Positions 19,285 through 28,151 of a stretch of 64,000 nucleotides of DNA are shown piece by piece (the stretch's first letter is position 1; the number at the start of each line of letters is the position of its first letter). The stretch is from Sphingomonas abietis (lineage in GTDB: Bacteria; Pseudomonadota; Alphaproteobacteria; Sphingomonadales; Sphingomonadaceae), in contig NZ_CP115174.1 in the NCBI RefSeq assembly GCF_027625475.1, forward strand, positions 3,628,501 to 3,692,500. Reading direction: 5' to 3'. The position numbers and the translations under genes are program-made. The notes under the pieces were generated by a model. The model did not search any database. It was not told where the DNA came from and saw nothing but the letters and a program-made list of their open reading frames with translations.

Positions 19285-22011
19285 TCAGAAATTCACCCGG
19301 GCTCCCGCATACACGGTGCGGCCATTATTATAGTAGGCCCGGGGCACATTCTTGTCGCCGACGAAGTAGTAAAGCTTGGAATTGGTGATGTTCTGCGCGT
19401 CGAACGACAGGTCGATATGCGGCATCACATGGACCAGCAGCGATCCGTCGAGCTGGCCATAGCCATCCTGCCACATCGGCGTGGAGCGATCGACGCCCGA
19501 GCGGAATTTCGAGCGATAGCTGTAGGCGACCCGCAGCGAGAGCAGCTTGTTCTCGAAATAGCCGGTGAGATTGTAGGTCTGCTTGCTGTTGCCGTCGATC
19601 GCGCGGTTGCCGCCGTCGATCGGCAGGAGCGCCGACTTGTCCTTCTTGGCATCCGAATAGGTGTAGTTGGCGATGACCCCGAAGCCCCATTTGATCGGCT
19701 GCTGCCAGCTGACCTCGACGCCCTTGTTGGTGCCGCCGCCGCCGTTGACCGGCGCGGTCACGTTGAAATTGGCGCCGAGCGGGTGCTGCTGGGTGACGTA
19801 GAAGATCGTCGTGCTGTTCGAGGTGATGTAGTTCTGGATATCGAGCGCGAACAGGCCGATCGAGAACAAGGCCTGCGGCGCATAATACCATTCGGCATCG
19901 AGATTATACTGCCAGGCGCGATAGGGCTTGAGATGCGGGTTGCCGCCGGCGGTGCCGCTCAGCCCCAGATCGTCGAGGCTGAACGCGCCGGCCAGTTGGG
20001 CATAGCCGGGCCGCGACATCACCTTCGCCACCGCGCCGCGCACCAGCATCTTGCTGGTGACATTGTAGGTCAGGTTGGCGCTCGGCAGCACGTCCCAATA
20101 TTTGCTGCCGTCATCGACCTCGCCGAACTTGCCGAACTGGTTGACGATCGTGATGTCCGGCGCATTCTGCGAATATTGCACGGTGGACAGATCGGTGTGG
20201 ATCGCGCGGACGCCGACATTGCCGCGCCAGTCGCGATCATTGCCGACCTTGGCCATCGCATAGACCGCGGCATCCTTCTCCTGCACCGAGAAGCTCTGCG
20301 GCGGGTAGAAAGCGAACTGCCGGCCGCCATTGGTCGCCAGTTCGGCCAGCACCTTGTCGCGATCGGCGAGCGGATAGGGCGCGGCACCGGCAATGCCGTC
20401 GGAATAGTCGCCCGGCGTCATCTGGCCGGAATAGACCGAGCCGAGCGTGCAGGTGCCCGACGTCGCGCAGGTGGTGTTGCCGGCCCAGCTATAGGCCGTG
20501 TAATCCAGCGAGCGCTTGTGATCGGTGTAGCGGCCGCCGACCTTGATCGATTTCAGCCAGCCATTGTTGATCGCATATTCCGCATCGAGCTTGGCGTAGA
20601 ATTCCTTGTCCGGCGAGATGATCTTGCCGCCCCAGCTATAGCTGTAATAATTGTCGAGATAGGCGGCGGACCCGGTGTCGGTGGGCAGATCGGGGAAGCT
20701 CAGATCGGCATGCTTGCCGTCGAAGGCATAGCTCATGCCGGTGTGCCAGTAGGTCTCCCACGCCTCGGTGTCGGTGGTGGCGCCCTTGCCCTTGGTATAG
20801 CCGATATCGCCTTCCAGCGTCAGCGCGTCGGTCGGCCGCCACTTGGTATCGAGATCGGCATTCCAGGTGGAGGAATAAGCGGTGCGGAAGATATCGTCCT
20901 GCACCTTGCCGTTCACCGGCGTGCCGTCGGCGGTGGTGCCGCCCCACGAGGCGGAGGTGAGGTAGGTGTTGCCGTCCTTGGCCTTGTAGGTGGTGTAGTC
21001 GCCCAGCGTGTAGCCCGGCGTGCCCGGCGTCGAATTGGCGCCGATCACGTTCGACACCCATGCCATGCTGTTCACATTGACGTTGTTGGCGTCCATCCGG
21101 GTGTAGAGGCCGGTGAGGTTCACCTCCAGCCGGTCGCTCGGCTTCCACTGGGCGGCGAAATTGCCGCCCTTGCGGATGCGCTGCTGGGTGAAATAGGCGT
21201 TGCCGATCAGCGTCGGATAATCGACCGTCTGGCCGGTGCCGTTGAAGTTGGAAGCGGCGGCATACCCGAGGAATTCCTGGCCATCGCGGCGGAAATCGCG
21301 CTTTTCGTAGAAGCCGGAGACCAGCACGCCGAACGTGCCGGTCTCGTTCTTCCAGCTGGCGACGCCCGAGAATTGCGGCTGCCAGCCGCCGGCGAGATCA
21401 TTGTGGACGCCCTGCCCGGTCAGGCTGATCGTGCCCGACTTCATGTCGAGCGGGCGGCGGGTGTGGACGTTGATCGTGCCGCCGACGCCGCCTTCGGGCA
21501 GGTCGGCCTCGGACGATTTATAGACCTCCAGGCTGCCGACGATTTCGGACGGCAGCATCGAGAAGTTGAAGCTGCGCCCGCCATTCTGCTGGTCGAGCAC
21601 GAACCAGTCGCCGGTGGCGATGCCATGGCCGTCGAGCAAAGTGAGGTTGAGGTTGGGATCGGTGCCGCGGATCGAGACCGACTGGTTCTCGCCGAAGCCA
21701 CCGGCATTGGCCGAGCCGGTGACGACGTTGACGCCGGTGAGGCGGCCGAGCGAGTCGGCGACGTTCTTGTCCGGGAACTTGCCGATGTCCTGCGCGGTGA
21801 TGACCTCGGACACCATGTCCGACTTGCGCTTCTGATCGAGCGAGGCCTGGATCGAGGCGCGGATGCCGGTGACGATGATCTCGTCGCTCTTCGCCGGGCT
21901 CGGCTGGCTCGTATCGGACGGTGCCACATCCTGCGCCACCGCCGGCATCGCCGTTGCGAGGGCGGCCAGGCTGGCCGAAATCGTCCACAGCGTCTTGCTT
22001 GCTCCCACCAT
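19285..22011 (-). CDS. TonB-dependent outer-membrane receptor (probable chitooligosaccharide/GlcNAc uptake)
   Basis: 908-residue outer-membrane barrel. A signal peptide (1-26, cleavage after AVAQ) is followed by the TonB-box region DEIIVTGIRASI, a plug domain (DIGKFPDKNVADSLGRL, VSIRGTDPNLNLTLLDG, LEVYKSSEADLPEGGVGGTIN) and a long barrel ending in the usual aromatic terminus ARVNF. This is the IROMP/Caulobacter 'TIGR01782' style of receptor common in sphingomonads. The substrate is inferred from the operon: it heads the hexosaminidase-PTS-NagE-NagX gene group and is divergent from the GntR regulator. AAGGGGAAACGGG precedes the ATG. Confidence 0.93.
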   Translation of the reverse strand: MVGASKTLWTISASLAALATAMPAVAQDVAPSDTSQPSPAKSDEIIVTGIRASIQASLDQKRKSDMVSEVITAQDIGKFPDKNVADSLGRLTGVNVVTGSANAGGFGENQSVSIRGTDPNLNLTLLDGHGIATGDWFVLDQQNGGRSFNFSMLPSEIVGSLEVYKSSEADLPEGGVGGTINVHTRRPLDMKSGTISLTGQGVHNDLAGGWQPQFSGVASWKNETGTFGVLVSGFYEKRDFRRDGQEFLGYAAASNFNGTGQTVDYPTLIGNAYFTQQRIRKGGNFAAQWKPSDRLEVNLTGLYTRMDANNVNVNSMAWVSNVIGANSTPGTPGYTLGDYTTYKAKDGNTYLTSASWGGTTADGTPVNGKVQDDIFRTAYSSTWNADLDTKWRPTDALTLEGDIGYTKGKGATTDTEAWETYWHTGMSYAFDGKHADLSFPDLPTDTGSAAYLDNYYSYSWGGKIISPDKEFYAKLDAEYAINNGWLKSIKVGGRYTDHKRSLDYTAYSWAGNTTCATSGTCTLGSVYSGQMTPGDYSDGIAGAAPYPLADRDKVLAELATNGGRQFAFYPPQSFSVQEKDAAVYAMAKVGNDRDWRGNVGVRAIHTDLSTVQYSQNAPDITIVNQFGKFGEVDDGSKYWDVLPSANLTYNVTSKMLVRGAVAKVMSRPGYAQLAGAFSLDDLGLSGTAGGNPHLKPYRAWQYNLDAEWYYAPQALFSIGLFALDIQNYITSNSTTIFYVTQQHPLGANFNVTAPVNGGGGTNKGVEVSWQQPIKWGFGVIANYTYSDAKKDKSALLPIDGGNRAIDGNSKQTYNLTGYFENKLLSLRVAYSYRSKFRSGVDRSTPMWQDGYGQLDGSLLVHVMPHIDLSFDAQNITNSKLYYFVGDKNVPRAYYNNGRTVYAGARVNF

Positions 22012-22147
22012 GTCCCGTTTCCCCTTTTTAAGGGCGGAGACCAGTCCAATATAAGACCACGCCTCGGCGCCCTACCCCGTGCCCGCGCTAGAATTGGCTT
22101 CTGCTCCGGGCCTCTGACGCAATAAGGGCGCGATCGTCATCGGATTG

Positions 22148-22204
22148 CAATACCAAAAATGACTCCAATCGAATCTTTTCGGTCTTTCGGTATTGTATTG
22201 GTAT
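22148..22204. promoter_or_regulatory. Candidate operator half-sites between the TonB receptor and GntR genes
   Basis: ATACCAA (22150-22156) is mirrored by TTGGTAT (22198-22204), and CAATACC (22148-22154) by GGTATTG (22189-22195). The repeats sit in the 232-base divergent gap, which is less GC-rich than the genes. HutC/DasR-type GntR regulators of GlcNAc genes bind sites with TGGT-type arms, so these are good candidates for control by the adjacent regulator. The regulator link is inference. Confidence 0.55.
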
Positions 22205-22243
22205 CTATCGTCGTGCATGACGACGCCCATCCAAGGAGAGGAT

Positions 22244-22978
22244 ATGTTCGTAGAGCGGGTGGGAATGCTGAAGGAGGGCGACAGCGCGCCGCTGTACCTT
22301 CGCTTGCAGCGCGTGCTCCGGGACGCGATCGAGCGGCAGGTGCTGCAGCCCGACGAGGCGCTGCCGCCGGAGCGCGATCTGGCCGAGGCCTATAATGTCT
22401 CGCGCGTCACCGTCCGCAAGGCGCTGGACGGGCTGGTCGATGCGCGGCTGCTGACGCGGCGGCAGGGGGCGGGCACCTTCGTCGCCACAAGGGTCGAGAA
22501 GAATTTCGCGACCATCTCCTCCTTCACCGAGGATATGGAGAGCCGGGGCCGGCGCCCGTCGAGCGCCTGGCTGTCGCGCTCCGAAGGCGTGGTCAGTCCC
22601 GAGGAGGCGATGGCGCTCGGGCTCAGCCCCGGCAGCGCGGTCTATCGCTTCTCGCGCATCCGCTATGCCGACGACATCTCGATGGCGCTGGAATATACCA
22701 CCGTCCCGGCCGCCTCGCTGCCGTCGCTCGATACCGTCGACACCTCGCTCTATGCGGCGCTCGGCACGGCGCGCCCGGTGCGCGTGCTCCAGCGCCTGCG
22801 CGCGGTGCTGTTCACCGCCGAGCAGGCCGCGCTGCTCCACATCGCCGAGCGCGCCGCAGGGCTGCTGATCGAGCGCCGGGGCTTCGCCGCGGACGGGCGC
22901 ACGGTGGAGTTCACCCAATCCTATTATCGCGGCGATTCCTATGATTTCGTGGCCGAGCTTCAGGCCGCGCCACAATGA
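22244..22978 (+). CDS. GntR family (HutC/UTRA) transcriptional regulator of the GlcNAc locus
   Basis: 244-residue DNA-binding regulator. The N-terminal winged helix-turn-helix (about 10-75) has LYLRLQRVLRDAIE, LPPERDLAEAYNVSRVTVRKALDGL and TRRQGAGTFVA, all classical for GntR. The UTRA effector domain follows (FTEDMESRGRRPSS to the end), with EYTTVPAASLP and RRGFAADGRTVEFTQSYYRGD. This is the architecture of DasR/NagR/NagQ, which sense GlcN6P or GlcNAc6P. ATG 22244 is preceded by a strong AAGGAGAGG; the frame extends upstream but without a better signal. It is divergent from the TonB receptor and first in the nagB-II/nagA operon. Confidence 0.92.
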   Translation: MFVERVGMLKEGDSAPLYLRLQRVLRDAIERQVLQPDEALPPERDLAEAYNVSRVTVRKALDGLVDARLLTRRQGAGTFVATRVEKNFATISSFTEDMESRGRRPSSAWLSRSEGVVSPEEAMALGLSPGSAVYRFSRIRYADDISMALEYTTVPAASLPSLDTVDTSLYAALGTARPVRVLQRLRAVLFTAEQAALLHIAERAAGLLIERRGFAADGRTVEFTQSYYRGDSYDFVAELQAAPQ

Positions 22979-22997
22979 ACCGAACCGGAGTATCGAC

Positions 22998-24047
22998 TTG
23001 ACCGAGCCTGCCGCGCCGCGCGCCGACGCCACCCTGATGTTCCACGAGGCGAGCGAGGCCGGCGCGGTCGTCCGGCGTCAGGTCGCCCGCAATCGCCCGG
23101 CGATGCAGGCGCTGGGCGAACGGCTGCGGGCGCTGCGCCCCGTCGCCGTCGCCACGCTCGCCCGCGGCAGTTCGGACAATGCCACCACCTTCGGCCGTTA
23201 CCTGATCGAGACCCATGCCGGTGTCCTCACCGGATCGGCGGCGCCTTCGATCACGTCGGTCTACGATGCCGCGCCACAGATGGCGGGCACGGTGATGATT
23301 GCCATCTCCCAATCCGGCCGCAGCCCCGATCTGGTCGCGGCAGCCGAAGCCGCGAAGGCGCGCGGCGCGCTGCTGGTCGCGCTGGTCAATGACGAGACAT
23401 CGCCGCTGTTCGCCGCCGCCGATGTCGCCATTCCGCTCTGCGCAGGGCCGGAACGCAGCGTCGCGGCGACCAAATCCTTCGTCGCGTCGCTCTCCGCCCT
23501 GCTCCACCTGATCGCCGCATGGACCGAGGCGCCGGCGCTGGCCGCCGCGCTGGCGGCGCTGCCCGATACGCTCGATCGGGCCTGGGCGCTCGACTGGTCG
23601 CCGGCGCTGCCGGTGCTGGCCGAGGCGCACAGCGTCTATGTCGTCGGCCGCGGCCATGGCTATGGCATCGCGCAGGAGGCCGCGCTCAAGATCAAGGAGA
23701 CCTGCGGGCTCCATGCCGAGTCGTTCAGCGCCGCCGAGGTCCGCCACGGGCCGATGGCGCTGGTGGAGAATGGCTTCCCGGTGCTGCTGCTCGGCCAGCA
23801 GGACGAGTCGCTGGACAGCGTCGTGGCGCTCGCCACCGAATTCGGCGCGCGTGACGCCGCACTGATGACGGCCGGGCTGCCGGCCGGCACGCAGGGCCTC
23901 GCTTTGCCCGCGATCGAGGCCGATCCGGTGATCCAGCCGATCCTGCTGATCGAGAGTTTCTACAGGCTCGCCAATGCGCTATCGATCGCGCGCGGCCGCG
24001 ATCCGGATCGCCCTCCCCATCTCGCCAAGGTGACCGAAACGCTGTGA
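22998..24047 (+). CDS. nagB-II: Glucosamine-6-phosphate deaminase, SIS-domain type (NagB-II)
   Basis: 349-residue sugar-isomerase-fold enzyme predicted to turn glucosamine-6-phosphate into fructose-6-phosphate and ammonia. It has two SIS domains: the first begins ARGSSDNATTFGRYLIE with SQSGRSPDLV and ATKSFVASL; the second has VGRGHGYGIAQEAALKIKE and EVRHGPMALV. The glutaminase domain of GlmS is absent, which points to the deaminase rather than synthase role. TTG 22998 has GGAG seven bases upstream and lies 19 bases after the regulator stop; ATG 23037 is an alternative. The stop overlaps the nagA start (TGATG). Confidence 0.9.
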   Translation: MTEPAAPRADATLMFHEASEAGAVVRRQVARNRPAMQALGERLRALRPVAVATLARGSSDNATTFGRYLIETHAGVLTGSAAPSITSVYDAAPQMAGTVMIAISQSGRSPDLVAAAEAAKARGALLVALVNDETSPLFAAADVAIPLCAGPERSVAATKSFVASLSALLHLIAAWTEAPALAAALAALPDTLDRAWALDWSPALPVLAEAHSVYVVGRGHGYGIAQEAALKIKETCGLHAESFSAAEVRHGPMALVENGFPVLLLGQQDESLDSVVALATEFGARDAALMTAGLPAGTQGLALPAIEADPVIQPILLIESFYRLANALSIARGRDPDRPPHLAKVTETL

Positions 24048-25180
24048 TGGAGACCGCGCTCGTCAATGCCCGCGTGCTGCTGCCCCAGGGGCTGCGCGAG
24101 GGGCTGTCCGTCACCATCGCCGACGGGCAGATTCGCTCCGTCTCGTCCGAACCGCCGGCCGGTGCCGCGATCGTCGATGGCGGCGGCGCCATGCTGCTGC
24201 CGGGCTTCATCGATACGCAGGTGAATGGCGGCGGCGGCGTGCTGTTCAACGACGCGCCGACCGTCGAGACGATCGCCACCATCGCCCAGGCCCATCGCCG
24301 CTTCGGCACGACCGGGCTGCTGCCGACCCTGATCAGCGACGATCTCGCGGTCGTCGCCGCCGCGATCCGTGCGGTCGACGAGGCGATCGAGGCCGGCGTG
24401 CCGGGCATCCTCGGCATCCATATCGAGGGGCCATTCCTCAGTGTCGCGCGGCGCGGCATCCACGATGCCGGCCGCCTGCGCCGCATCGACCAGGACGCCA
24501 TCGCGCTGCTCGGCTCGGCCAGGCATGGCCGGACGCTGGTGACGCTGGCGCCCGAATGCGTCGAACCCGGCGACGTCTCCGCACTGGTCGCGGCCGGCGT
24601 GATCGTCGCGGCGGGGCATAGCGAGGCCGATTACGACACGGTCCGCCACGCGATCGGCGAGGGGCTGAGCGGCTTCACCCATTTGTTCAACGCGATGTCG
24701 CCGCTGGCCAACCGCGCGCCGGGGATGACCGGCGCGGCGTTGGAGGACGACCGCACCACCGCCGGCCTGATCGTGGACGGCCATCACGTCCATCCGGCGG
24801 TGATCCGCATCGCGCTCAAGGCCAAGGGCCATGAGCGGCTGATGCTCGTCACCGATGCGATGGCGCTGACCGGCGTGGACGACGATCATTTCCTCCTCCA
24901 GGGCCGCAAGATCATGCGCGACGGCGATCGGCTGGTCGATGCGAAGGGCACGCTGGCCGGATCGACGCTGACGATGACCGCCGCCGTTTCCAACATGATC
25001 GCCCAGACCGGCATCGATCTGCGCCGCGCGGTGGCGATGGCGTCGGCCACCCCGGCCGTCTTCCTCGGCATCGCCGATCGCACCGGCGCGATCGCCCCGG
25101 GCTTGTCGGCGGACCTCATATTGGTGGACGATGACTGGCAGGTGAAACGGAGCTGGATCGCGGGGCGCGAAGCGGCCTGA
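24047..25180 (+). CDS. nagA: N-acetylglucosamine-6-phosphate deacetylase
   Basis: 377-residue amidohydrolase-fold enzyme that removes acetate from GlcNAc-6-phosphate made by NagE, giving the substrate of the preceding deaminase. Motifs are PGFIDTQVNGGGGV near the N-terminus, GIHIEGPFLS (metal-binding Glu), AAGHSEADYD and THLFNAMSPL (metal histidines), and the catalytic Asp in LVTDAMALTG. The ATG shares a base with the deaminase stop. Confidence 0.95.
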   Translation: METALVNARVLLPQGLREGLSVTIADGQIRSVSSEPPAGAAIVDGGGAMLLPGFIDTQVNGGGGVLFNDAPTVETIATIAQAHRRFGTTGLLPTLISDDLAVVAAAIRAVDEAIEAGVPGILGIHIEGPFLSVARRGIHDAGRLRRIDQDAIALLGSARHGRTLVTLAPECVEPGDVSALVAAGVIVAAGHSEADYDTVRHAIGEGLSGFTHLFNAMSPLANRAPGMTGAALEDDRTTAGLIVDGHHVHPAVIRIALKAKGHERLMLVTDAMALTGVDDDHFLLQGRKIMRDGDRLVDAKGTLAGSTLTMTAAVSNMIAQTGIDLRRAVAMASATPAVFLGIADRTGAIAPGLSADLILVDDDWQVKRSWIAGREAA

Positions 25181-25237
25181 CAGCCGGCGCGAAGCCAGTT
25201 GCGGGGCCAGTTGCGGGGTCGAGTTGCAGGAGACATC

Positions 25238-26233
25238 ATGCGCGCCATTCGAGAGATAGAGGGCGTCGACCGGGATCGCTTCGCGCGCGAGATCCTGCCC
25301 TCCGGTCGTCCGGCGGTGCTGCGCGGGCTGGCCGCCGAGTGGCCGGCGGTGCGCGCCGCCGCCCGGCCCGGCGGCGTCGCGGGCTATCTCGCAGCGTTCG
25401 GGGCGGGCTCGGCCTGCGAGATGATCGTCGGCCCGCCCGCGATCGAGGGTCGGCTCTTCTACGACGCCGACATGACCGGCCTCAACTTCACGCGCGAGCC
25501 GGGCTCACTCGGCCAGTTATTGAGCCGCCTCGCCGACGCCGCCCTTGCCTCCGCGCCGCCCACGCTCGCGGTGCAATCGCTGGACGCGCGCGCGTCGCTG
25601 CCCGGTTTCGCCGAGGAAAACGGGATCGACCTGATCGATCCGGCCATCGGCCCGCGCCTGTGGATCGGCAATCGCGTGGTCGTCGCCACCCATCAGGACA
25701 TGATGGAGAATATCGCGGTGGTGGTCGCCGGTCGCCGCCGCTTCACCCTGTTCCCGCCCGAACAGGCCGGCAACCTCGCCATCGGCCCGCTCGAATTCAC
25801 GCCGGCCGGCACCCCCGTCAGCCTGGTCGATGCCGAGGCACCCGACCTCGCCCGCTTCCCGCGCTTCGCCGCCGCGCTGGCGCAGGCCGAGACCGCCGAG
25901 CTGGCGCCGGGCGACGCGATCTTCATCCCCTATATGTGGTGGCATCATGTCCGCTCGCTGGACGCCTTCAACCTGCTCGCCAACTATTGGTGGAGCACCA
26001 CGCCCCCGGCCCAGCCCGGCCTCGCCCCGATCGACGCGCTGGTCCATGCCCGGCTGGCGATCGGCGACCTGCCCGAACGGCAGCGGGCGGCGTGGCGGGC
26101 GATGTTCGAACTGGCGGTGTTCGACGGCGACTGCGCACACATCCCGCCCGCCCGCCGGGGCATTCGAGGCGCGATGACGGAGGCGGCCAAGGCCCGGCTG
26201 CGGCGCCAATTGGGCCAGTTGATGGCCCGCTGA
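25238..26233 (+). CDS. Cupin-like (JmjC/cupin_8) domain protein
   Basis: 331-residue protein of the cupin_8/JmjC-like family, related to Fe(II)/2-oxoglutarate hydroxylases. A possible iron site is H152-x-D154 (in THQDMMENI) with a distal His in MWWHHVRSLD (236/237). GRPAVLRGLAAEWPAV at the N-terminus and RLWIGNR..ATHQD are typical. Homologues often sit beside TonB receptors and sugar-utilisation genes in sphingomonads and caulobacters, with unknown substrate. CAGGAG lies seven bases before ATG 25238. It follows nagA by 57 bases and probably closes that operon. Confidence 0.83.
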   Translation: MRAIREIEGVDRDRFAREILPSGRPAVLRGLAAEWPAVRAAARPGGVAGYLAAFGAGSACEMIVGPPAIEGRLFYDADMTGLNFTREPGSLGQLLSRLADAALASAPPTLAVQSLDARASLPGFAEENGIDLIDPAIGPRLWIGNRVVVATHQDMMENIAVVVAGRRRFTLFPPEQAGNLAIGPLEFTPAGTPVSLVDAEAPDLARFPRFAAALAQAETAELAPGDAIFIPYMWWHHVRSLDAFNLLANYWWSTTPPAQPGLAPIDALVHARLAIGDLPERQRAAWRAMFELAVFDGDCAHIPPARRGIRGAMTEAAKARLRRQLGQLMAR

Positions 26234-26314
26234 GGCAGCGGACGGAAAATCTCGAACGAAAGGATCGGCTTTTCCGCCCTTGCACGAGGGGAGCATCCGC
26301 CCCAAGTGGGCGCC

Positions 26315-26890
26315 ATGCTCATCGAGACCGAAACGACGCCCAACCCGTCGACGCTCAAATTCCTCCCCGGCCAGGCCGTGATGGAGTCAGGCACCCGCGA
26401 TTTCGCGTCGCCGGAAGAGGCCGAGGCCTCGCCGCTGGCGGAGGCCCTGTTCTCGCTGGGCGACGTCGAAGGCGTGTTCTTCGGGCGCGAATTCGTCTCG
26501 GTCACCGCCGCGCCGGGATCGGACTGGCGCGATCTCAAGCCGCAGGTGCTGGGCGTGCTGCTCGATCATTATGCCGGCGGCGCGCCGCTGTTCCGCGAGA
26601 CCGCCGGTAACGGCATCGCGGTCGATGGCGACGACGGCGCGTTCGAGGCCGATCCCGAGGATGCCGACATCGTCGACCAGATCAAGGATCTGATCGACAC
26701 CCGCGTCCGCCCGGCAGTGGCCAAGGACGGCGGCGACATCGTCTATCGCGGTTTCCAGAAGGGCACCGTCTATCTGGCGATGCATGGCGCCTGCTCGGGC
26801 TGCCCCTCCTCCACGGCGACGCTGAAGCAGGGCATCGAGCAGCTTCTGAAGCATTATGTGCCGGAAGTGACCGACGTCCGCGCGATCTGA
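26315..26890 (+). CDS. NifU family Fe-S scaffold/carrier protein (Nfu)
   Basis: 191-residue Fe-S cluster carrier. The N-terminal Nfu_N domain starts MLIETETTPNPSTLKFLPG and the C-terminal NifU-like domain carries the cluster-binding CxxC in CSGCPSST. Length and order match alphaproteobacterial Nfu proteins related to mitochondrial NFU1. ATG 26315 gives the canonical N-terminus; a GTG three codons earlier is possible. It heads a run of plus-strand housekeeping genes. Confidence 0.93.
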   Translation: MLIETETTPNPSTLKFLPGQAVMESGTRDFASPEEAEASPLAEALFSLGDVEGVFFGREFVSVTAAPGSDWRDLKPQVLGVLLDHYAGGAPLFRETAGNGIAVDGDDGAFEADPEDADIVDQIKDLIDTRVRPAVAKDGGDIVYRGFQKGTVYLAMHGACSGCPSSTATLKQGIEQLLKHYVPEVTDVRAI

Positions 26891-26935
26891 GCCTGCCCAA
26901 GCCCACGCGATCTGATTTCCATGACAGGAGCCCCC

Positions 26936-27520
26936 ATGACGCTCGATGATGCCGGCCTCGATCTGATCTTCCGCAAGGCGCGCAGCTATAATGGCTATAC
27001 CGATGCGCCGGTCAGCACCGCCGATCTGGAAGCGATCTGGGAGTTGATGAAGTGCGGCCCGACCGCCGCCAACACCGAGCCGGCCCGTATCGTCTGGTGT
27101 ACGACCCCCGAGTCGAAGGAAAAGCTGGCCCTGGTCGCGTCGCCCGCCAACGCCGACAAGATCCGCAACGCGCCGGCCACCGCGATCGTCGGCATGGACA
27201 TGGAATTCTACGAGAAGCTGCCGAAGCTCTTCCCGCATGTCGATGCCCGGCCCTGGTTCGTCGGCAACGCCGCGATGATCGAGTCGAGCGCCTTCCGCAA
27301 TTCCACCCTGCAGGGCGCCTATCTGATTGTCGCCGCGCGCGCGCTCGGCTTCGATGTCGGCCCGATGTCGGGTTTCGACAATGCCGCCGTGGACGCCGCC
27401 TTCTTCGCGGGCACCCCGGTGCGCTCGAACTTCATCTGCACGCTCGGCCATGGCGAGCCGGCGACCGTCTTCGAGCGATTGCCGCGACTTGACTTCGAGG
27501 AAGCCAACTCCATCGTCTGA
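26936..27520 (+). CDS. Malonic semialdehyde reductase RutE-like nitroreductase-fold protein
   Basis: 194-residue FMN nitroreductase-fold enzyme. DLIFRKARSYNGYTDAPV, MKCGPTAANTEPARIVWC and QGAYLIVAARALGFDVGPM match RutE/YdfG-associated malonic semialdehyde reductases, though the in vivo substrate is not certain and no other rut genes are seen. ATG 26936 is chosen over ATG 26921 because AGGAG sits five bases before it. Downstream, tsaB begins four bases after its stop. Confidence 0.8.
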   Translation: MTLDDAGLDLIFRKARSYNGYTDAPVSTADLEAIWELMKCGPTAANTEPARIVWCTTPESKEKLALVASPANADKIRNAPATAIVGMDMEFYEKLPKLFPHVDARPWFVGNAAMIESSAFRNSTLQGAYLIVAARALGFDVGPMSGFDNAAVDAAFFAGTPVRSNFICTLGHGEPATVFERLPRLDFEEANSIV

Positions 27521-27524
27521 ACCG

Positions 27525-28151
27525 ATGATCCTGACGATCGATACGGCAACGGCGGCCTGCTCGGTCGCGCTGATCGGCGGCGACGGCCTGCACTCGGCGG
27601 CCCGTGCCGTGGTCGGGCGCGGCCACGCCGAACGGCTGGTGCCGATGGTGCAGGATTTGCTGGCGGATGCGGGTGGCGTGACGCCCGGGGCGATCCTGGT
27701 CGATTGCGGGCCGGGCAGCTTCACCGGCGTCCGCGTCGGGCTGGCCGCCGCGATCGGCATGGGCATGGGCTGGGGCGTGCCGGTGTCGGGCTGCTCGTCC
27801 ACCGCGCTGATCGCCGTCGCCCGCTTCGCCGCCGATCCGGCGCTGGCGGCCATCGCCGTCGCGCTGACCGGTGGCCATGGCGAGTTGTTCGTCCAGCAAT
27901 TCACCGCGCATCCCTTCGCGGCGACCTGCGATCTCGTCTCGCTGCCGCCGGCCGAGGCCGCGCTGTTCGCGTCCGAGCCGATCGTCGCCGGATCGGGTGC
28001 CGAGGCGCTGGTCGCCGCGCGCGGGCATGGCGAGGCGATCGATATCCTGCCGGACGCCGCCGATGCGGCGCTGCTGCCCGCCGATTTCCGCAGCTTCGAG
28101 CCCAAGCCGATCTACGGACGTCCACCCGACGCGAAGCCGAAGGCGGCATGA
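27525..28151 (+). CDS. tsaB: tRNA threonylcarbamoyladenosine biosynthesis protein TsaB
   Basis: 208-residue ASKHA-fold subunit of the complex that makes t6A37 on ANN-decoding tRNAs; it supports TsaD. It begins MILTIDTATAACSVALI and has the conserved GPGSFTGVRVGLAAA segment. The start lies four bases after the previous stop, and its own stop overlaps the rimI start (ATGA), the common tsaB-rimI pairing. Confidence 0.93.
   Translation: MILTIDTATAACSVALIGGDGLHSAARAVVGRGHAERLVPMVQDLLADAGGVTPGAILVDCGPGSFTGVRVGLAAAIGMGMGWGVPVSGCSSTALIAVARFAADPALAAIAVALTGGHGELFVQQFTAHPFAATCDLVSLPPAEAALFASEPIVAGSGAEALVAARGHGEAIDILPDAADAALLPADFRSFEPKPIYGRPPDAKPKAA

Noticed and set aside
14796..22125. Three long plus-strand open frames (about 916, 767 and 953 codons) in the GlcNAc locus
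   Set aside because: Each mirrors the real minus-strand PTS fusion, GH20 and TonB receptor genes, which have full motif sets and signal peptides.
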